In this document: piece by piece, positions 5,502 to 6,626 of the stretch | How the letters are laid out: every line of letters begins with the position of its first letter | Position numbering within the stretch: position 1 is the stretch's first letter | Source of the DNA: Candidatus Saccharimonadia bacterium | GTDB lineage: Bacteria; Patescibacteriota; Saccharimonadia; Saccharimonadales; UBA4665 | Assembly (NCBI GenBank): GCA_023268595.1 | Contig: JALQUD010000015.1 | Location: 8,846 to 15,471 of the forward strand | Reading direction: 5' to 3' | Length of the DNA: 6,626 nt | Notes under the pieces: generated by a model | Told to the model about the DNA's origin: nothing | What the model saw: only the letters and a program-made list of their open reading frames with translations | Databases searched by the model: none | Made by a program: the position numbers and the translations under genes

Positions 5502-6011
5502 TCATTCAGCTTCACTAATTAGTACGTTTACGATACATTTGCGCCGCTTGTTCTTACCCCTATGAGTTGGCTGTAGGCTATGGCAGTTCGGACACAATAT
5601 TCTTAGATTATCGAGCCGATTATCCATGTGGTCGCCATTTATATGGTCTAACTCAACAGGTACTCTGCCGTCAGCCGATTGCTCCGCCCATCCGCACAAT
5701 TCGCAGACTGGCGATTTAAGACCAACCATGAAAAGTCGATTCTTAAGCTTATAGCTTTGGACATTGCTGCCCAATACGAGAAGCTCATCGAGCGGTGTCG
5801 CCAGGAATGTCGGACGGGTTGACGCTACACGCCATCCCATACCAGTAAAGTGCTCCGTGGAGACTTTTAATTCAAGTATGCGCTTTTTTACCTGATCATA
5901 GTTGCCTCCGGCAGGCACGAGCTTCAAAAGAATTAGCACAGCTCTGATGCTTCTTGATTTTTCAACCGCATGAATAAGCTGATCATCAGTCCAAGATCGT
6001 TTGCCACCCAT
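5502..6011 (-). CDS. HNH endonuclease with N-terminal DNA-binding domain
   Basis: A 169-residue protein from the ATG at 6009-6011. I chose this start over an in-frame TTG at 6026 because a GAGGAG sits seven bases before it and the family start (MGGKRSWTDDQL) fits. The N-terminus, WTDDQLIHAVEKSRSIRAVL to GGNYDQVKKRILEL and HFTG, matches the small helical domain of a widespread family of stand-alone HNH proteins. The C-terminus is a zinc-supported HNH site. It has CELC near residue 105, then ELDHINGDHMDNRLDNLRIL with the catalytic His after Asp, and CPNCHS with a final His and a basic tail. Such proteins cut DNA and are often carried by phages or spread as free-standing selfish genes. It lies between two tRNA genes and looks less GC-rich than its neighbours, which suggests acquisition. 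Its target is unknown. Confidence 0.93.
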   Translation of the reverse strand: MGGKRSWTDDQLIHAVEKSRSIRAVLILLKLVPAGGNYDQVKKRILELKVSTEHFTGMGWRVASTRPTFLATPLDELLVLGSNVQSYKLKNRLFMVGLKSPVCELCGWAEQSADGRVPVELDHINGDHMDNRLDNLRILCPNCHSLQPTHRGKNKRRKCIVNVLISEAE

Positions 6012-6018
6012 TCCACAA

Positions 6019-6024
6019 CTCCTC
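6019..6024 (-). promoter_or_regulatory. Ribosome binding site fixing the HNH start
   Basis: GAGGAG on the minus strand, seven bases before the ATG at 6009-6011, is the best Shine-Dalgarno in the window. It argues against the TTG start at 6024-6026, which would overlap it. Most other genes here have weak or no such site, which supports a foreign origin for the HNH gene. Confidence 0.8.
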
Positions 6025-6091
6025 AAGTTATAGAATAGAGACTAGTAGGTTTACTGCATGATCACAATGCTTTAAAGAACCGGATGTAACG

Positions 6092-6165
6092 TGGAGGCAC
6101 CGACCGGGTTCGAACCGGTGTACGCGGTTTTGCAGACCGCTGCGTAACCACTCCGCCACGGCGCC
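6092..6165 (-). tRNA. tRNA-Cys (anticodon GCA)
   Basis: A 74-nt tRNA with CCA encoded. The acceptor GGCGCCG pairs with CGGTGCC with one G-T pair, and the discriminator is U, a Cys identity element. The D stem is GCG/CGC, the anticodon stem GCGGT/ACCGC encloses CTGCAAA (anticodon GCA at 6131-6133), and the T arm has TTCGAAC. No terminator is seen in the 80 bases between it and the HNH gene, so transcription may continue through HNH to tRNA-Leu. Confidence 0.97.
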
Positions 6166-6176
6166 TTACCCACCAG

Positions 6177-6185
6177 ATTGTAGCA
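6177..6185 (-). promoter_or_regulatory. Extended -10 promoter of tRNA-Cys
   Basis: The minus strand reads TGCTACAAT, a TGn plus TACAAT extended -10, ending 11 bases before the mature tRNA 5' end. This leaves a short leader for RNase P removal. It may drive the whole tRNA-Cys, HNH, tRNA-Leu unit. A clear -35 is not visible. Confidence 0.6.
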
Positions 6186-6197
6186 GAGGCTTGTAAG

Positions 6198-6218
6198 AAT
6201 TCCCACAGATTAGGAATT
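6198..6218. repeat. Inverted repeat between divergent promoters
   Basis: AATTCC (6198-6203) and GGAATT (6213-6218) form an inverted repeat with a nine-base spacer between the minus-strand tRNA-Cys promoter and the plus-strand promoter at 6234. The right arm falls where the -35 of the plus-strand promoter should be, as an operator would. Six-base arms in AT-rich DNA are weak evidence. Confidence 0.3.
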
Positions 6219-6233
6219 TAAGTTGTTTTAGTC

Positions 6234-6239
6234 TATAAT
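6234..6239 (+). promoter_or_regulatory. -10 box of the peptidoglycan-binding gene
   Basis: A perfect TATAAT on the plus strand, followed by a leader of about 50 bases to the ATG at 6299. The -35 region is poor (TTAGGA at 18 bases is the best fit), so an activator or another sigma contact may be needed. Confidence 0.6.
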
Positions 6240-6253
6240 ATATAGCTAAACCA

Positions 6254-6271
6254 GGCGCCACCGCGCCTTTT
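6254..6271 (+). terminator. Leader hairpin with T-run, possible attenuator
   Basis: GGCGC-CACC-GCGCC forms a 5-bp GC stem with a four-base loop, followed directly by TTTTG. It lies between the TATAAT box and the start codon of the peptidoglycan-binding gene. It is too short for a strong terminator but suits partial termination or an mRNA-stabilising 5' hairpin. Confidence 0.4.
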
Positions 6272-6298
6272 GTCATATTTATAGGGAGTAATACACAC

Positions 6299-6626
6299 AT
6301 GATCCGACTTATCCGAAAGAACAGTATGCTGGCTGGCATCGTCAGCGGCATGCTGATCGCACTTATCACCGGCGGTGTCATCGCTATCGACGCCGCAAAG
6401 ACTTCAGCCGCTCCAACCGCCCAATCCTGTTTTTCAGCCGACAAGCGCTACATCCGTCAGGGTGAATCAGGCGACTGTGTCATGCAGCTTCAGCAGATGC
6501 TAGCCCAGAAAGGCTACTTCACTGCCAAGCCCACCGGTTATTACGGCAGCATCACCACCCAGGCGGTGACCGCATTCCAAAAGGGTCATGGCCTGATGCC
6601 AATCGGCTACGTCGGCATAAACACAT
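6299..6626 (+). CDS. Peptidoglycan-binding exported protein, C-terminus cut by window edge
   Basis: The visible 109 residues start MIRLIRKNSM and run off the right edge. A short basic N-terminus and a hydrophobic segment (about 11-30) make an uncleaved anchor or signal peptide. After a short Ala/Thr stretch, residues 50-109 match a peptidoglycan-binding type 1 domain. The pattern is GDCVMQLQQMLAQKGYF, then TGYYGSITTQAVTAFQKGHG, the family's LQ..L...GY, G.YG..T..AV..FQ...GL spacing. Such domains hold cell-wall hydrolases or surface proteins on the wall; the effector domain would lie beyond the window. An AGGGAG lies ten bases before the ATG, a slightly long spacing. It is the only plus-strand gene here, transcribed away from the tRNA-Cys unit. 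Cys44 and Cys60 could form an extracellular disulfide. Confidence 0.9.
   Translation, partial: MIRLIRKNSMLAGIVSGMLIALITGGVIAIDAAKTSAAPTAQSCFSADKRYIRQGESGDCVMQLQQMLAQKGYFTAKPTGYYGSITTQAVTAFQKGHGLMPIGYVGINT

Noticed and set aside
5502..6011. HNH gene as part of Cas9, a group II intron or a restriction system
   Set aside because: There is no RuvC, reverse transcriptase, methylase or intron RNA structure nearby; its length and N-terminal domain fit a stand-alone HNH family.
6012..6026. TTG start adding five residues to the HNH protein
   Set aside because: The TTG overlaps the GAGGAG that is correctly spaced for the ATG at 6009-6011.

Overview
This 6.6 kb window reads as a piece of a bacterial chromosome of moderate to slightly high GC. 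It most resembles a Candidate Phyla Radiation bacterium, probably Saccharibacteria (TM7). That assignment rests on a short one-domain-plus-anticodon methionyl-tRNA synthetase, tightly packed genes, -10 boxes sitting almost on start codons, and a small Trp-rich protein of a type I associate with this group from memory. Several genes end in TGA, so the TGA=Gly code of Gracilibacteria/Absconditabacteria does not apply. The phylum is inferred and not demonstrated.

Almost everything is on the minus strand, so it is best read from right to left. At the right edge (6299-6626, plus strand) is the 5' part of a membrane-anchored or secreted peptidoglycan-binding protein. It has its own TATAAT promoter and a leader hairpin followed by T residues. 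Divergent from it is a minus-strand block: tRNA-Cys(GCA), an HNH endonuclease gene, tRNA-Leu(UAA), and a strong hairpin terminator at 5351-5376. A selfish-type nuclease thus sits inside what looks like a tRNA transcription unit.

Next on the minus strand is a 446-residue surface glycoside hydrolase. It has an N-terminal membrane anchor, two dockerin-type calcium repeats, a Thr/Pro linker and a clan GH-A-like catalytic barrel. A perfect 24-bp palindrome lies inside its first codons. A HIT-family protein follows 12 bases downstream. It lacks the central His of the catalytic HIT motif and has a possible promoter overlapping the previous gene's stop. A terminator-like structure closes this block at 3361-3407.

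The left half is a compact minus-strand operon: metG, tatD, an unrecognised 255-residue Ala/Gln/Pro-rich protein, and a translationally coupled (ATGA overlap) small Trp-rich protein that runs off the left edge. The metG-tatD adjacency is common in bacteria; the two unknown partners are the notable part.

I see no CRISPR array, complete insertion sequence or obvious defence island. The strongest leads are the anchored dockerin-hydrolase architecture, the HIT protein without its nucleophile, the nuclease between two tRNAs, and the uncharacterised gene pair behind tatD.
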